In this document: positions 51,771 to 59,528 of the stretch, in pieces
Layout of the letters: each line of letters starts with the position of its first letter
Position numbering within the stretch: position 1 is the first letter of the stretch
Assembly (NCBI GenBank): GCA_045545735.1
Contig: JAZQBM010000009.1
Span: 1-59,556 of the forward strand
DNA: 59,556 nucleotides
Reading direction: 5' to 3'
From: Fimenecus sp045545735
Lineage (GTDB): Bacteria; Bacillota; Clostridia; Oscillospirales; Acutalibacteraceae
Notes under the pieces: model-generated
The model's database searches: none
Told to the model about the DNA's origin: nothing
What the model saw: only the letters and a program-made list of their open reading frames with translations
Made by a program: the position numbers and the translations under genes

Positions 51771-51908
51771 GCCTTAATTCAGTCGTGTGCCGTGTGGGTC
51801 CTGTGCGGCGGGGCGCTGTGAACCATGTCAGGCGGGGAACCGAGCAGCATTAAGCGGTTTGCACCGGGCGCCACAGTCTGCCTGCACGACACATGACTGA
51901 GTTAAGGC
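51771..51908 (+). ncRNA. ffs: Signal recognition particle RNA (4.5S/6S-type)
   Basis: The ends pair over a long stem: GCCTTAATTCAGTC (51771 on) with GACTGAGTTAAGGC (ending 51908), followed by a T-run. The apical domain has the SRP signature GTCAGGCGGGGAACCGAGCAGCA form: AGG, a GGAA tetraloop and AGCA; the base pairs next to the loop are CGG/CCG rather than the common TCC/GGA. This part binds Ffh. At about 138 nt it is longer than the 4.5S RNA of E. coli. Upstream of dnaX, as in many Firmicutes. Confidence 0.9.
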
Positions 51909-51925
51909 GTTTTTAATAGGTGCTC

Positions 51926-52033
51926 ACCGATGAGGATTATGGCACACTTTTTAGCGGATTCTTTCCCGTCATAGCTCGCCCAAAATACTCGCCAATACAC
52001 AAAGTATTGCCTGCGTTTTTTGACGACTCTAAC
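51926..52033 (+). repeat. RNA-gene-associated repeat, copy A
   Basis: Begins ACCGATGA, includes CCGTCATAGCTC, AAAATACT, a hairpin CAATAC-ACAAA-GTATTG (51993-52009), CGTTTTTT and ACGACTCT. A copy in the same order, on the other strand, is at 59372-59481 next to the putative 5S gene. Confidence 0.75.
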
Positions 52034-52124
52034 GAGAAATTCTCTCGCTAACAATTGCACCTCACCCTCCTCAGCAAGCACAAATTTTTTATTTTTGTTT
52101 GATTGTTCGCAAGGAGGTTTTTGT

Positions 52125-53774
52125 ATGTATCGTGCTTTTTACAGAAAATACAGACCGTCAACATTTACTGATGTTGTTGGTCAACAGCACATTACAACAA
52201 CACTTGAAAATGCCGTAAAAACAGGCAAAACAAGTCACGCATACCTTTTCACAGGCTCTCGTGGAACAGGTAAAACTTCTTGTGCAAAAATCCTTGCAAA
52301 AGCAGTTAACTGCTTAAATGCTCACAACGGAAACCCTTGTAATGAGTGCGAAATCTGTAAGGGCATTGATTCGGGTGCTATTCTTGATATTATTGAAATC
52401 GACGCTGCATCAAACAACGGTGTTGATAACATCCGTGATTTGCGTGAAGAAGCTAACTTTACTCCCGCTAATGCAAAATACAGAGTTTATATTATTGACG
52501 AAGTTCATATGCTCTCAATCGGTGCATTCAACGCACTTCTTAAAACTCTTGAAGAGCCACCTGCTCATGTAATTTTTATTCTTGCAACAACTGAAGTTCA
52601 CAAATTGCCGTCAACTATTCTTTCACGTTGTCAGCGTTTTGACTTCAAAAGAATACCGCCTGAAGATATGGCAGAAAGACTTAAAGAAGTTGCACAAAAA
52701 GAAAATCTTCAGTTAGCCGATGACGGTGCTATGCTTATTGCTCGTATTGCTGACGGTGCAATGCGTGACGCACTCTCTCTTCTTGACCGTTGCTCATCAT
52801 ATGAAGGTGTAATTGATTCTGTTGCCGTTGCAAGCAGTGCAGGTCTTGCAGGTCGTGAATATATTTTTGAACTTTGCGATTGTATTCTTGAAAAAAATTC
52901 TGCAAAAGCACTTGAAGTTATTGACAAACTTTACAATGACTCTTGCGACATGGAGCGTCTTATAACCGAACTTACAAGCCATTTCAGAAATCTTATGGTT
53001 TCAAAAGCCGTTAAGAATTTCCAAGATATGATTATCTGTTCACAAGGTGAAATTGAGATTATCCGCGAACAGAGTGCAAAAACAACTCTTGCAACAATTA
53101 TGTCTTGTATTGATGTGCTTACCGCATCTGCATCAACTATGAAGCAAGGTGCAAACAGAAGAACTAGTGCGGAACTTTGTATTATAAGACTTTGCACACC
53201 GTCACTTGATAGTGATATGAATGCAATTCTCCGCCGACTCAACGAACTTGAAATGGCAGTTGCATCAGGCAAAATTACGGTTAAGGCAGAAACTTCTGCA
53301 CCTGTAAAAGCAGAGCCGGAACCCGAGATAAAGCCTGAACCCACGCCAGTTCAACCAAAAGTTGAAGAAGTAAAAGAAGAGTTAAAAGAAGAAATTCCGT
53401 TACCTGAGCCACCACTCGCAAAAAAGGAAGAAACCATTGTTCCTGAAAATTCAGGCACAGTTCCGTTTGCTGTGTGGCCCGAAGTTACTGAAAAACTTTT
53501 CGCAAAAGACCCAAGTCTTATTGCAATGCTTACGGGCTCAAGTGCATTTATTCATCAAAATAAATATCTTCTTATTAAAGGCTCGCCCGTTCTTGAACTT
53601 TATCTTAAAACAGGCGACTATTCAAAAATCATAAGAGAAGCCGTTGCAGAAGTAACCGGCAAAACATATACTCTTGCTGTTTACAATAACAAGCAGGAAG
53701 AAACACCAAAAAATCCACTTTCTGACCTTGTTGCAAAGGCAAAAAGTCTTGGTGTGGAAATCAAGGAGGAATAA
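52125..53774 (+). CDS. dnaX: DNA polymerase III subunit gamma/tau
   Basis: 549 residues; start ATG 52125 (MYRAFYRKYRPSTF) right after AAGGAGG. Walker A GSRGTGKTSCAK (aa ~45), four-cysteine zinc module (CLNAHNGNPCNECEIC), sensor ILSRCQRFDF, then a Pro/Glu-rich linker (aa ~400-450) and a C-terminal tail. It is the clamp-loader ATPase. The frame open upstream from 52020 runs through the repeat and is not coding. No ribosomal frameshift signal is obvious. Confidence 0.96.
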   Translation: MYRAFYRKYRPSTFTDVVGQQHITTTLENAVKTGKTSHAYLFTGSRGTGKTSCAKILAKAVNCLNAHNGNPCNECEICKGIDSGAILDIIEIDAASNNGVDNIRDLREEANFTPANAKYRVYIIDEVHMLSIGAFNALLKTLEEPPAHVIFILATTEVHKLPSTILSRCQRFDFKRIPPEDMAERLKEVAQKENLQLADDGAMLIARIADGAMRDALSLLDRCSSYEGVIDSVAVASSAGLAGREYIFELCDCILEKNSAKALEVIDKLYNDSCDMERLITELTSHFRNLMVSKAVKNFQDMIICSQGEIEIIREQSAKTTLATIMSCIDVLTASASTMKQGANRRTSAELCIIRLCTPSLDSDMNAILRRLNELEMAVASGKITVKAETSAPVKAEPEPEIKPEPTPVQPKVEEVKEELKEEIPLPEPPLAKKEETIVPENSGTVPFAVWPEVTEKLFAKDPSLIAMLTGSSAFIHQNKYLLIKGSPVLELYLKTGDYSKIIREAVAEVTGKTYTLAVYNNKQEETPKNPLSDLVAKAKSLGVEIKEE

Positions 53775-53777
53775 AAA

Positions 53778-54113
53778 ATGAAAGCAAGAATCCCAAATCA
53801 GGGCGGTCAGGCAAATATGATGAAACGTCTTCAGCAAATGCAGGACGATATGGCTCGCGTTCAAAAAGAATGTGAAGAAGCAGAATACAGTGCATCAGCC
53901 GGTGGCGGAGCAATCGACGTAACAGTTAATGGCTCACATCAGGTAGTTTCAGTTAAAATTCAGCCCGATGTTGTTGACCCTGAAGATGTTGAAATGCTCG
54001 AAGATTTGCTCGTTGCCGCTGTAAATGAGGCTATGAGAAAAGCAGACGAAACAATGGAAAGAGAAATGGGCAAAATCACAGGCGGAATGAATATTCCAGG
54101 ACTTGGTTTCTAA
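53778..54113 (+). CDS. YbaB/EbfC-family nucleoid-associated protein
   Basis: 111 residues. MMKRLQQMQDDMARVQKE start helix, GGGAIDVTVNGSHQVVSVKIQPDVVDPEDVEMLEDLLVAAVNEAMRKA. This dimeric DNA-binding protein is almost always found between dnaX and recR. The N-terminal part has an extra KARIPNQGGQANMMKR stretch. Confidence 0.95.
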   Translation: MKARIPNQGGQANMMKRLQQMQDDMARVQKECEEAEYSASAGGGAIDVTVNGSHQVVSVKIQPDVVDPEDVEMLEDLLVAAVNEAMRKADETMEREMGKITGGMNIPGLGF

Positions 54114-54143
54114 TAGTGTACCAATAATTTGGGAGTATAATTT

Positions 54144-54737
54144 ATGGCAATCGTATCACTTGAAAAGCTTATTGAAGAATTTCGCAAAATGCCCTCTGTC
54201 GGTGTAAAATCGGCGGAGAGAATGGCGTATTATATTCTCGGTCTTGATGATGACGGCACAAAAAGTTTAGTAGACGCCATAAATAATGCCCATACTAATA
54301 TACACACCTGCAATATCTGTTGCAATCTTACCGAAGGTGAGAAGTGTGGTATCTGTAGCAACCCGAAACGTGATAATTCTGTAATCTGCGTGGTTGAAAA
54401 CCCTCGTGACGTGACTGCTTTTGAGCGTACTCACGAATACAGAGGCACATACCACGTGTTGCACGGAGTAATCTCACCAATGAACGGCATTGGTCCTGAT
54501 AATATTCGTATTAAAGAGCTTATAAGCCGTATGGCAGATGACTCTGTAAACGAAGTTATTATGGCTACAAATCCAACCGCCGAGGGCGAAGCAACCGCAA
54601 TGTATATTGCACGACTTTTAAAACCGATGGGAATTAAAGTCAGTCGTTTGGCTTACGGTATTCCTGTTGGTAGTGACCTTGAATATGCAGATGAGGTAAC
54701 ACTGTCGCGTGCACTTCAAGGCAGAAATTTGTTATAA
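54144..54737 (+). CDS. recR: Recombination protein RecR
   Basis: 197 residues. MPSVGVKSAERMAYYIL (helix-hairpin-helix), four-Cys zinc finger (CNICCNLTEGEKCGIC), Toprim domain with CVVENPRDVTAFE and ATNPTAEGEATAMYIA, and IPVGSDLEYADEVTLSRAL near the end. Works with RecO/RecF in gap repair. Last gene of the dnaX operon. Confidence 0.96.
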   Translation: MAIVSLEKLIEEFRKMPSVGVKSAERMAYYILGLDDDGTKSLVDAINNAHTNIHTCNICCNLTEGEKCGICSNPKRDNSVICVVENPRDVTAFERTHEYRGTYHVLHGVISPMNGIGPDNIRIKELISRMADDSVNEVIMATNPTAEGEATAMYIARLLKPMGIKVSRLAYGIPVGSDLEYADEVTLSRALQGRNLL

Positions 54738-54746
54738 TAATTATGT

Positions 54747-54805
54747 GGCGGGGTTATTGCCCCGCCGTTAAAAACTCAAGTAACCGCTGAATAAAGCGAG
54801 TTGAG
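54747..54805 (+). promoter_or_regulatory. Two intergenic hairpins before smpB
   Basis: GGCGGGG / CCCCGCC (54747-54766) and CTCAA...TTGAG (54776-54805). No T run follows, so these are weak terminators or mRNA-processing structures. A TATAAT-like word at 54733 could be part of an smpB promoter. Confidence 0.4.
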
Positions 54806-54853
54806 AATTGCAACCAAGATTTAAGAAGTGGTTACAAAAAAGGAGGAATAGTT

Positions 54854-55321
54854 GTGGCAGAGAAAAAAGGAAACACTACAATTGCACAAAACAAAAAAGC
54901 TCTGCACGATTATTTCGTAATTGAGAGTTTTGAGGCAGGCATTGAACTTGTTGGCACAGAGGTTAAATCCTTGCGTCAAGGTAAATGCAATCTTAAAGAC
55001 GCTTGGTGTAGCATAGTTGAGGGCGAATTGTTCGTCAACGGTATGCACATAAGCCCTTATGACCACGGCAATATTTTTAATCGCGACCCTATGCGAGTAC
55101 GCAAACTCTTAATGCATAAAAAAGAGATTATGCGACTTCTTGGCACTACAAAGCAAGAGGGCTTAACACTTATTCCATTATCAATCTACTTTAAAAAAGG
55201 TAGAGCAAAAGTGCAAGTCGGTCTTTGTAAAGGTAAAAAACTTTACGACAAGCGTGACGTTGCCGCAAAAAAAGAAGCTCAAAGAACAATTGAGCGTTCA
55301 ATAAAAGAACAACTGAGATAA
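54854..55321 (+). CDS. smpB: SsrA-binding protein SmpB
   Basis: 155 residues from a GTG start, with AAAGGAGGA upstream. It begins NKKALHDYFVIESFEAGIELVGTEVKSLRQGKCN, includes NGMHISPYDHGN and ends in the basic tail KGKKLYDKRDVAAKKEAQRTIERSIKE. SmpB carries tmRNA to stalled ribosomes; the tmRNA gene begins 46 bases downstream, so partner and RNA lie side by side. Confidence 0.96.
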   Translation: MAEKKGNTTIAQNKKALHDYFVIESFEAGIELVGTEVKSLRQGKCNLKDAWCSIVEGELFVNGMHISPYDHGNIFNRDPMRVRKLLMHKKEIMRLLGTTKQEGLTLIPLSIYFKKGRAKVQVGLCKGKKLYDKRDVAAKKEAQRTIERSIKEQLR

Positions 55322-55366
55322 TTCGCAACCTCTTCGCTATTACCTCTTACCTATTACTTATTATAC

Positions 55367-55719
55367 GGGGATGAAAGGATTTCGACGGGGATTTTGAACT
55401 GCGATAAGCGAGTAGTGGAGTCTGACCACTATAAAACGGACGGTTTATCAAAAATAAACGACAAAAACGAAAAAGTACTTCTTGCTGCTTAATTAGCGGC
55501 GAGCATTCCCCCGGGAGAACTGCGGCCCGGTACGGAGTGTCATTTAGCAGTAAATGTGAACGGATAACCGCCTTGTAGTCCGTCACACATCACAGGGCTA
55601 CTGAAAGGAATGCCTGTTTGTCGGCTGTCCCGTAGGGAATGACAATAGATAAACTACACTCGTAGAAAGTTTCAGGAATAGATTTTCGGACGTGGTTTCG
55701 ATTACCACCATCTCCACCA
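55367..55719 (+). ncRNA. ssrA: tmRNA
   Basis: 353 nt. The 5' end GGGGATG pairs with CATCTCC before a coded CCA at the 3' end; the tRNA-like T-arm is GTGGTTTCGATTACCAC. The tag frame ends NDKNEKVLLAA and TAA at about 55491-55493; the resume codon is uncertain. tmRNA and SmpB free stalled ribosomes and tag the broken protein for proteolysis. Confidence 0.95.
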
Positions 55720-55723
55720 TTAA

Positions 55724-55759
55724 AATAAATGCTCCCATTTTTGGGGGCATTTATTTTTG
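55724..55759 (+). terminator. tmRNA terminator
   Basis: Stem AAATAAATGCTCCC / GGGGGCATTTATTT followed by T's. Confidence 0.85.
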
Positions 55760-55763
55760 TCTA

Positions 55764-55928
55764 GGTAATCGAAACCACTCGTCCATCTTTTGCGTTAGCA
55801 AAAGGGACATACAAATGCGAAAGGTTGCGTAGCAACGAACGAAGCGAAGCTTCGGTTCTCGCCATCTCCACCAAATGCTTGGTATGTAATCACGTGTAGC
55901 GTGTATGTAACCGCGAAGCGTATGTAAT
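55764..55928. repeat. Rearranged copies of the tmRNA 3' end plus short repeats
   Basis: 55764-55784 is an inverted copy of the tmRNA T-arm (GGTAATCGAAACCAC versus GTGGTTTCGATTACC at 55692-55706). 55851-55873 has a direct copy of its 3' end (GTTCTCGCCATCTCCACCA). Then GTATGTAA occurs three times (55882, 55903, 55920). No gene is seen here. It looks like a scar of element integration at ssrA. Confidence 0.55.
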
Positions 55929-55997
55929 TCTTATTGAAATCCCACTAAAAATGTGTTACCATTTACCTATACAAATCTTGTAAAGGGGATTTTATTT

Positions 55998-57326
55998 ATG
56001 GGAAAGAAAATTATTGTTGCAGGTGGCGGACACGGTGGTATTGCCGCTGCTATGCTTTTAGCCCAACGTGGTTATGATGTTACCGTTTATGAGCGTAATG
56101 CAAAAACAAAAATGGGCTATGACTGGACTGATATTTTCGACAGAAAAGGTCTTTTGGCTATTGGCTTGCCTATTCCTGACCACAGCCTTTATAACCTTAA
56201 AAATGACGTTACTTTCTATGGTCCTGCTATGGAAACTGCACTTACACAGAATACTGACGACGATAAAAAAGAAATCCAAATGGAGCGTCGCGAAATCTAC
56301 AAATATCTTATTTCATACGCAGTTAAAGCAGGCGTAAAATTCGAGTACAAGCACAATGTAGAAGAACCTATTTTCTTTGGCAACAGAGTTGTTGGTATTA
56401 AAACTGACAAGGGTGAATTCTACGCTGACCTTGTAATTGACGCTTGCGGTATGAACTCTCCACTTCGTCAAAAAATGCCTGTATCAACAGGAGTTCAGAA
56501 CAATCCTATTGAATACGAGCAGTTTTATGTGTATCGTGCATTCTTCAACAAGACTGCCGAAGTTCGTGACGATGAAAAATTCAAGATTATTATGCTCCCT
56601 AATAACGAGTTGGGCATTTCTTGGGTTGCTACTGAAGAAGACCATACAGACGTGCTTATTGGTCGTTTCCATAAGTTTGACCTTGATTACGCAATCGAGC
56701 AAATCGACTTAATGCGTCCTACAAACCCAAGCATTGGCACAGAAATTATTCGTGCAGGCGATTTTGCAAACATTCCAGTTCGTCAACCACTTGGTGTTAT
56801 GGTTGCAGATGGTTACGCCGCAATCGGCGACTCTGCATTTATGACTGTGCCAATTATCGGCTCTGGTATTGCAAATGCTCTTAAAGCTGCAAAAATCCTT
56901 GCAGATGCGATTTCAAGTGATTACACAAATTCATTCAGTGCTGAAACTCTTTGGGAATACCAGAAGAACTACTATAAGGCAATCGGTGCATCAATGGCAC
57001 CTATGGCTTGTGTTAAATTGTTGCTTACTCGTCTTGAAGGACACGAACTCGACTACATATTTGCAAAGGGCATTCTTAACGCAGAAGATATGACAATTGA
57101 TGCGGACTCTTCAAGCCTTGGTGCAATGCTTAGCGGAATGAGCCCTGCTGATATTAAAATTAAAGTCCAAGGACTTATCAATAACAAAGCAATCCTCAAA
57201 AAAGTTGTTAATATGGGCTTGCAACTCGGTAAAGCAACTGCAGTTACAGCAGCAATGCCACAAACATACAACCGTAAAGCAATTCTCAAATGGGTTGAAC
57301 AATATAACAAATGCTTTAAGCATTAA
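55998..57326 (+). CDS. FAD-dependent oxidoreductase, geranylgeranyl-reductase/monooxygenase-like
   Basis: 442 residues; start ATG 55998 behind TAAAGGGG (a frame open to 55953 upstream has no ribosome site). N-terminal dinucleotide motif IIVAGGGHGGIAAAMLLAQRGYDVTVYER, then VIDACGMNSPLRQKMP and the late FAD motif YAAIGDSAFMTVPIIGSGIANAL. This is the order of PHBH-type and geranylgeranyl-reductase-type flavoproteins. C-terminal ~130 residues are helical. It may saturate or hydroxylate a hydrophobic compound. Substrate unknown; single-gene unit with a terminator after it. Confidence 0.85.
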   Translation: MGKKIIVAGGGHGGIAAAMLLAQRGYDVTVYERNAKTKMGYDWTDIFDRKGLLAIGLPIPDHSLYNLKNDVTFYGPAMETALTQNTDDDKKEIQMERREIYKYLISYAVKAGVKFEYKHNVEEPIFFGNRVVGIKTDKGEFYADLVIDACGMNSPLRQKMPVSTGVQNNPIEYEQFYVYRAFFNKTAEVRDDEKFKIIMLPNNELGISWVATEEDHTDVLIGRFHKFDLDYAIEQIDLMRPTNPSIGTEIIRAGDFANIPVRQPLGVMVADGYAAIGDSAFMTVPIIGSGIANALKAAKILADAISSDYTNSFSAETLWEYQKNYYKAIGASMAPMACVKLLLTRLEGHELDYIFAKGILNAEDMTIDADSSSLGAMLSGMSPADIKIKVQGLINNKAILKKVVNMGLQLGKATAVTAAMPQTYNRKAILKWVEQYNKCFKH

Positions 57327-57339
57327 AAACAAGCAAACA

Positions 57340-57371
57340 AAAAGACGGAGTTTTTACACTCCGTCTTTTTT
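57340..57371. terminator. Bidirectional terminator
   Basis: Stem AAAAAGACGGAG / CTCCGTCTTTTT between the convergent FAD oxidoreductase and GGGtGRT genes. Confidence 0.85.
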
Positions 57372-57386
57372 ATATTGGTTTAAATC

Positions 57387-58394
57387 TTATTTAGAAGCTT
57401 CTTCAACAGCAACTGCACATGCAACTGTTGCGCCTACCATTGGGTTGTTACCCATACCGATAAGACCCATCATTTCAACGTGAGCAGGAACTGAAGATGA
57501 ACCAGCGAACTGTGCGTCACCGTGCATTCTACCCATTGTGTCTGTAAGACCATAAGAAGCAGGACCTGCAGCCATGTTATCTGGGTGAAGTGTACGACCT
57601 GTACCGCCACCTGAAGCAACTGAGAAGTAGTTTACGCCATTTTCCATAGCCCACTTCTTGTATGTGCCTGCAACTGGGTGCTGGAAGCGAGTTGGGTTAG
57701 TTGAGTTACCTGTGATAGAAACGTCAACGCCCTCTTTCTTCATGATAGCAACGCCTTCAAGAACGTCGTTTGCACCGTAGCAACGAACTGCAGCTCTTTC
57801 GCCGTCTGAATATTTTGTTTCATTAACGATTTTGAGTTCGCCTGTGTAGAAGTCATACTCAGTTTGAACATATGTGAAACCGTTGATTCTTGAAATAATC
57901 ATAGCAGCGTCTTTGCCGAGACCGTTAAGAATAACGCGAAGTGGTTCTTTACGAACTTTGTTAGCTGTCTTTGCGATACCGATAGCACCTTCAGCAGCTG
58001 CAAATGATTCGTGACCTGCAACGAATGCAAAACATTTTGTTTCTTCTTTAAGAAGCATTGCACCAAGGTTACCGTGACCAAGACCAACGTCTCTCTGTTC
58101 AGCAACTGAGCCAGGAATACAGAAAGCCTGAAGACCTTTACCGATAACAGCAGCAGCTTCAGAAGCAGTTTTTACACCTGATTTAAGTGCAAGTGCAACA
58201 CCGAGTGTGTAAGCCCAAACAGCATTTTCAAATGCGATTGGCTGAACACCTTTAACGATGCCTTCAACATCAATACCTTTTGATTCGCAAAGAGCTTTTG
58301 CGTCTTCGAGAGAAGCAATACCGTATTCAGCAAGACATTTCTCGATTTTAGCCATTCTTCTTTCTTTGCCTTCAAATCTTACATCATTAGCCAT
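57387..58394 (-). CDS. GGGtGRT protein (unknown function)
   Basis: 335 residues; the family-defining SGGGTGRTLHPDN is at aa ~253. Other conserved stretches: ERRMAKIEKCLAEYGI at the start, VAGHESFAAAEGAIG, ITGNSTNPTRFQHPVAGTYKKW, and VGATVACAVAVEEA at the end. No membrane helix. The family is always found beside the NifU-like gene and occurs in many anaerobic Firmicutes, but no activity is known to me. It follows the NifU-like gene by 18 bases with a GGAGGA site. Codon use is strongly biased, suggesting high expression. Confidence 0.92.
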   Translation of the reverse strand: MANDVRFEGKERRMAKIEKCLAEYGIASLEDAKALCESKGIDVEGIVKGVQPIAFENAVWAYTLGVALALKSGVKTASEAAAVIGKGLQAFCIPGSVAEQRDVGLGHGNLGAMLLKEETKCFAFVAGHESFAAAEGAIGIAKTANKVRKEPLRVILNGLGKDAAMIISRINGFTYVQTEYDFYTGELKIVNETKYSDGERAAVRCYGANDVLEGVAIMKKEGVDVSITGNSTNPTRFQHPVAGTYKKWAMENGVNYFSVASGGGTGRTLHPDNMAAGPASYGLTDTMGRMHGDAQFAGSSSVPAHVEMMGLIGMGNNPMVGATVACAVAVEEASK

Positions 58395-58412
58395 TTTAGT
58401 ATCCTCCTTCTC

Positions 58413-59108
58413 TTATTCTTCTCTTGGGTCGATGTATTTTGCAGCATCTGCAAAACGACCATATGAGCCTGTATTGTTCTTAAGAGCTGTAGCAGCATCT
58501 GTACCGTGACGAATATCTTCCATCATCTTGCCGAGCTTAACGAACTCATAACCGATAACCTGGTCATCGCTGTCCAGAGCCATTCTTGTGATATAGCCTT
58601 CTGCCATTTCCATATAACGAACGCCCTTAACTTTTGTTGAGAACATTGTACCAACCTGTGAACGAAGTCCTTTACCAAGGTCTTCAAGACCTGCACCAAC
58701 AACAAGACCATCTTCTGAGAAAGCAGACTGTGAACGACCGTAAACGAGCTGTAAGAAGATTTCTCTCATAGCTGTATTAATAGCGTCACAAACAAGGTCT
58801 GTGTTAAGGCATTCAAGAAGAGTTTTGCCAGGAAGAATTTCAGCAGCCATAGCAGCTGAGTGAGTCATACCTGAACAACCAAGTGTTTCAACAAGAGCTT
58901 CTTCAACAATACCTTCTTTAATGTTAAGTGTGAGTTTGCATGTACCCTGCTGAGGAGCACACCAGCCGATGCCGTGTGAAAAGCCTGAAATATCTTTGAT
59001 TTCGTATGCTTTTACCCATTTACCCTCTTCAGGGATTGGAGCAGGACCGTGGTGAGGACCTTTTGCAACACAGCACATTTTTTCAACTTCATGTGAGTAG
59101 TGAATCAT
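58413..59108 (-). CDS. NifU-like iron-sulfur scaffold protein
   Basis: 231 residues. Contains the IscU/NifU-type core (LVETLGCSGMTHSAAMAAEIL, GKTLLECLNTDLVCDAI), but with a longer N-terminal region holding CCVAKGPHHGPAPIPEEG and GIGWCAPQQGTC, and a C-terminal ~100-residue part not seen in IscU. Cysteines at KMCCVAKG, GWCAPQ, TCKL, LGCSG, ECLN and VCDAI could hold a cluster. It presumably makes or holds an Fe-S cluster for the GGGtGRT partner. Start ATG 59108 (MIHYSHEVEK), AAAGGAG upstream. Confidence 0.88.
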   Translation of the reverse strand: MIHYSHEVEKMCCVAKGPHHGPAPIPEEGKWVKAYEIKDISGFSHGIGWCAPQQGTCKLTLNIKEGIVEEALVETLGCSGMTHSAAMAAEILPGKTLLECLNTDLVCDAINTAMREIFLQLVYGRSQSAFSEDGLVVGAGLEDLGKGLRSQVGTMFSTKVKGVRYMEMAEGYITRMALDSDDQVIGYEFVKLGKMMEDIRHGTDAATALKNNTGSYGRFADAAKYIDPREE

Positions 59109-59159
59109 AATAAATGAAAACTCCTTTCATATTTTAGCGGAATAATTCCTATCTTATAA

Positions 59160-59188
59160 ATTATACAATTACTTGTCCAATTTTTCAA
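59160..59188 (-). promoter_or_regulatory. Promoter of the NifU-like/GGGtGRT operon
   Basis: On the minus strand TTGAAA (59188-59183), 17-base spacer, TATAAT (59165-59160). Confidence 0.75.
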
Positions 59189-59257
59189 TAGCAAATTTGA
59201 CAAAAGATTGACAATGACAAAACAAATTATTAAGTATAATTGTAGTATAACCAAAAA

Positions 59258-59290
59258 AATGCAAAATGCAAAGCACAAAACGCAAAACAT
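59258..59290. repeat. TTTTGC-word tract, copy 3 (inverted)
   Basis: Repeats of GCAAAATGC / GCAAAGCAC / AAACGCAAAAC; its complement matches the words at 1137 and 42952. Confidence 0.6.
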
Positions 59291-59371
59291 TGAAACCTCA
59301 ACACTGATTTATAAAAAAGAAAACAACCAATGAAAAAAGATAAAGTGCCTTTATTGTTGAGGATTTTTTTT

Positions 59372-59481
59372 GTCAGAGTCGTGAAAAAACGGAAACAATA
59401 CTTTGTGTATTGTTGAGTATTTTGAGCAGCTATGACGGAAAGCAGACCGGCAAGAAAGGTGCTTTAGATTTTTTCATCGGT
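59372..59481 (-). repeat. RNA-gene-associated repeat, copy B
   Basis: Read on the minus strand it follows the putative 5S terminator, starting ACCGATGA (59481-59474) and containing CCGTCATAGCTG, AAAATACT, the hairpin CAATAC-ACAAA-GTATTG, CGTTTTTT and ACGACTCTGAC. Order and spacing match copy A downstream of the SRP RNA. Confidence 0.75.
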
Positions 59482-59491
59482 TGTAAAAAAT

Positions 59492-59524
59492 AAAAACGCC
59501 CACCCTATTGGGTGGACGCTTTTG
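59492..59524 (-). terminator. Terminator of the putative rRNA operon
   Basis: Minus-strand stem CGTCCACCC / GGGTGGGCG followed by TTTTTATTTTTT. Confidence 0.8.
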
Positions 59525-59528
59525 TTTG

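Noticed and set aside
53340..53460. Frameshift site for a short dnaX product
   Set aside because: The Pro/Glu linker region has A-rich codons but no slippery A-AAA-AAG type site followed by a hairpin that I can see.
55851..55873. Second tRNA or tmRNA gene
   Set aside because: Only the last ~20 bases match the tmRNA 3' end; no 5' partner strand or cloverleaf is present.
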